DNA of 50,535 bases from Acidimicrobiaceae bacterium. Lineage in GTDB: Bacteria; Actinomycetota; Acidimicrobiia; Acidimicrobiales; RAAP-2. Where the stretch lies: the NCBI GenBank assembly GCA_003134515.1, contig PLBM01000042.1, positions 1 through 50,535 of the forward strand, read 5' to 3'. Made by a program: the position numbers and the translations under genes. Positions 49,545 to 50,535 of the stretch are shown here, one piece after another (within the stretch, counting starts at the first letter, position 1; every line of letters starts with the position of its first letter). The notes under the pieces are model-generated. The model ran no database searches. It saw only the letters and a list, made by a program, of their open reading frames with translations, and was not told the DNA's origin.

Positions 49545-50377
49545 AGCGCCTCGAACGCGCCAAAGCGCTTGGCGAGGAGAAGGTACGCCACCATGATGGC
49601 GATGGGCACAGTCGCCAGTGCCGCCGCGAGGGGCAGGTTCCCCCCGACGAGCAGATTGTCGTAAATCGCGTTGCCAATCAATGTCGAGTTGGCGCCTCCG
49701 ACGAGCAGCGGCGTCACGTAGTCACCCAGCGTCAGCGAGAAGGTGAAGATCGATCCCGCGACCAATCCCGGCAGCGCGAGGGGCATGATGACGTGACGAA
49801 AGGTCCACCAACTCGACGCGCCTAAGTCGCTCGACGCGTCCAGCAGCGACGAAGGGATTCGCTCCAGGGCCCCAAAAAGAGGCACGATCATGTAGGGCAG
49901 CCAGATGTAGCTAAACGTCAGCCACATCGCCCCGTTGGTGAAGCCGAGATTGGGCGAGGGGAGTCCGAGGTGTTGGAAGCTCCAATTGAGCGCGCCGCCT
50001 TTTTCCAGGATCGAGATCCACGCGTAGATCTTGGCGAGGTAGCTGGCCCATAGCGGCAAGAGCACCGCGACCAGCAAGAGCCGCTGGCTCCGCTGGCTCG
50101 CCACGCGGGCCATGACGTAGGCGAAGGGAAAGGCGACGATGGCGTCGGTCAGGGTCACCAACGCCGCCAGGATCACCGTGCGTCCGATGATCGAGGGGTA
50201 AGCGCCCGAGGAGATCTGGTGGAAGTTGACGCCGGTGAGTTGGTGCGTGACGTTGCCCGTGAAGCCGTTGATGCTCCAAAACGCCGTGACGAGCATCAAG
50301 AGCAGCGAGCTGACGTAGAGCACCAAGAACCACAGCAGCGGTGGGGCCAGTAGGAACGCCGTGCCCCAGCGCTGGGC
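49541..50377 (-). CDS. spermidine/putrescine-type ABC permease (PotB-like)
   Basis: Six-TM BPD permease, 278 aa from TTG 50377 (MAQRWGTAFLLAPPLLWFLV). EAA loop LLDASSDLGASSWWTFRHVI; LTLGDYVTPLLVGG is typical of PotB. Longer frames from GTG 50455 or 50467 would overlap the end of potD and translate the 50384-50418 hairpin, and none has an RBS, so the start is uncertain. It pairs with the PotC-like gene by an ATGA overlap. Confidence 0.87.
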   Translation of the reverse strand, partial: AQRWGTAFLLAPPLLWFLVLYVSSLLLMLVTAFWSINGFTGNVTHQLTGVNFHQISSGAYPSIIGRTVILAALVTLTDAIVAFPFAYVMARVASQRSQRLLLVAVLLPLWASYLAKIYAWISILEKGGALNWSFQHLGLPSPNLGFTNGAMWLTFSYIWLPYMIVPLFGALERIPSSLLDASSDLGASSWWTFRHVIMPLALPGLVAGSIFTFSLTLGDYVTPLLVGGANSTLIGNAIYDNLLVGGNLPLAAALATVPIAIMVAYLLLAKRFGAFEAL

Positions 50378-50383
50378 CAACGA

Positions 50384-50418
50384 CGAAGAGCGGAGGGAAC
50401 GAGTCCCTCCGCTCTTCG
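50384..50418 (-). terminator. 15-bp perfect hairpin in the potD-potB junction
   Basis: Perfect 15-bp arms CGAAGAGCGGAGGGA and TCCCTCCGCTCTTCG flank a 5-nt loop ACGAG. The hairpin begins 16 bp after the potD stop on the minus strand. There is no T-run. It resembles hairpins that cut or stabilise the binding-protein mRNA relative to the permease genes. Confidence 0.55.
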
Positions 50419-50433
50419 CTGGCTCGAGGGTGG

Positions 50434-50535
50434 TTACCCCCCGATCTGGACCCACGCGTTGGTCCACTCACTGTAGGGAATACAGTCGTTCTTGCCGTTG
50501 CCGCACGCGGCGACCGGCGTCTTCCAGAACTTGAT
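50434..50535 (-). CDS. C-terminus of a PotD-like substrate-binding protein
   Basis: Only the last 33 codons are present (reading in from the right edge): IKFWKTPVAACGNGKNDCIP then YSEWTNAWVQIGG and a TAA stop. The FWKTP ... C ... YxxWTNAW pattern fits the end of actinobacterial PotD-type proteins, with two Cys probably paired in a disulfide. Its adjacency to two Pot-type permeases supports the call. The rest is beyond the window. Confidence 0.7.
   Translation of the reverse strand: MKFWKTPVAACGNGKNDCIPYSEWTNAWVQIGG

Overview
The window is GC-rich bacterial chromosome with short intergenic gaps, many GTG/TTG starts and stop/start overlaps. Two WhiB-family Fe-S proteins, an actinobacterial QcrCAB/CtaE module, a HelD-type helicase, UPF0182, DUF2342 and YlbL homologues place it in the Actinomycetota. 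The mixture, with a MreB-like gene, is most like the class Acidimicrobiia; the class is an inference. No rRNA, tRNA, phage, IS element or CRISPR array was recognised.

Layout. 1-1.5 kb: 3' part of a HelD-like helicase. 1.5-5.5 kb: ctaE-qcrC-qcrA-qcrB (terminal respiration), preceded by a 17-bp perfect dyad. 5.6-10.8 kb: a histidine-degradation operon hutG-hutH-hutU-hutI. 10.9-16.7 kb: minus-strand accessory region with an RHH/HicB-like gene, a small Arg-rich ORF and a DUF4097 protein, an ABC-2 exporter, a YihY membrane protein, CsbD and a DUF6131-like peptide. It includes one copy of a promoter-like module repeated about 11 kb further on. 17-21.4 kb: amidase, PaiB-like flavoprotein, APC permease, gluconokinase. 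21.5-23.3 kb: a BNR-repeat protein coupled to a ubiquitin-fold protein ending in GG.

23.3-33.6 kb is a molybdenum island: moaC with a sulfite-oxidase-like molybdoenzyme and its cytochrome b; moaA; a MerR-HTH/Mop regulator; a fused ModB-ModC transporter with ModA; moaE, moeA, moaD, mogA. Uptake, cofactor synthesis, regulation and one user enzyme sit together. 33.7-37.2 kb holds a BchI-like AAA+ ATPase with a VWA partner. 37.2-38.8 kb holds two whiB genes flanking a glutamate formimidoyltransferase, which could be a second route for the formiminoglutamate made by the hut pathway.

38.8-48.7 kb is an envelope/cell-shape cluster: a DUF2342 protein without HExxH, a PDZ protein with a decayed protease domain, a MreB-like protein with an altered phosphate-2 loop, a HEAT-repeat protein, a YlbL-type Lon-like protease, a DivIVA-like coiled coil ending in a phage-Mu-F-like Cys/His motif, and UPF0182. 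48.7-50.5 kb is the start of a spermidine/putrescine-type ABC transporter (potC, potB, end of potD).

The most noteworthy items are the DivIVA/Mu-F-like fusion within this cluster, the atypical MreB-like protein, the duplicated ~117-bp promoter-like module, the palindromes at the ctaE and whiB promoters, and the BNR/ubiquitin-like pair. Several genes have a TANNNT box 6-8 nt before the start codon and so look leaderless.
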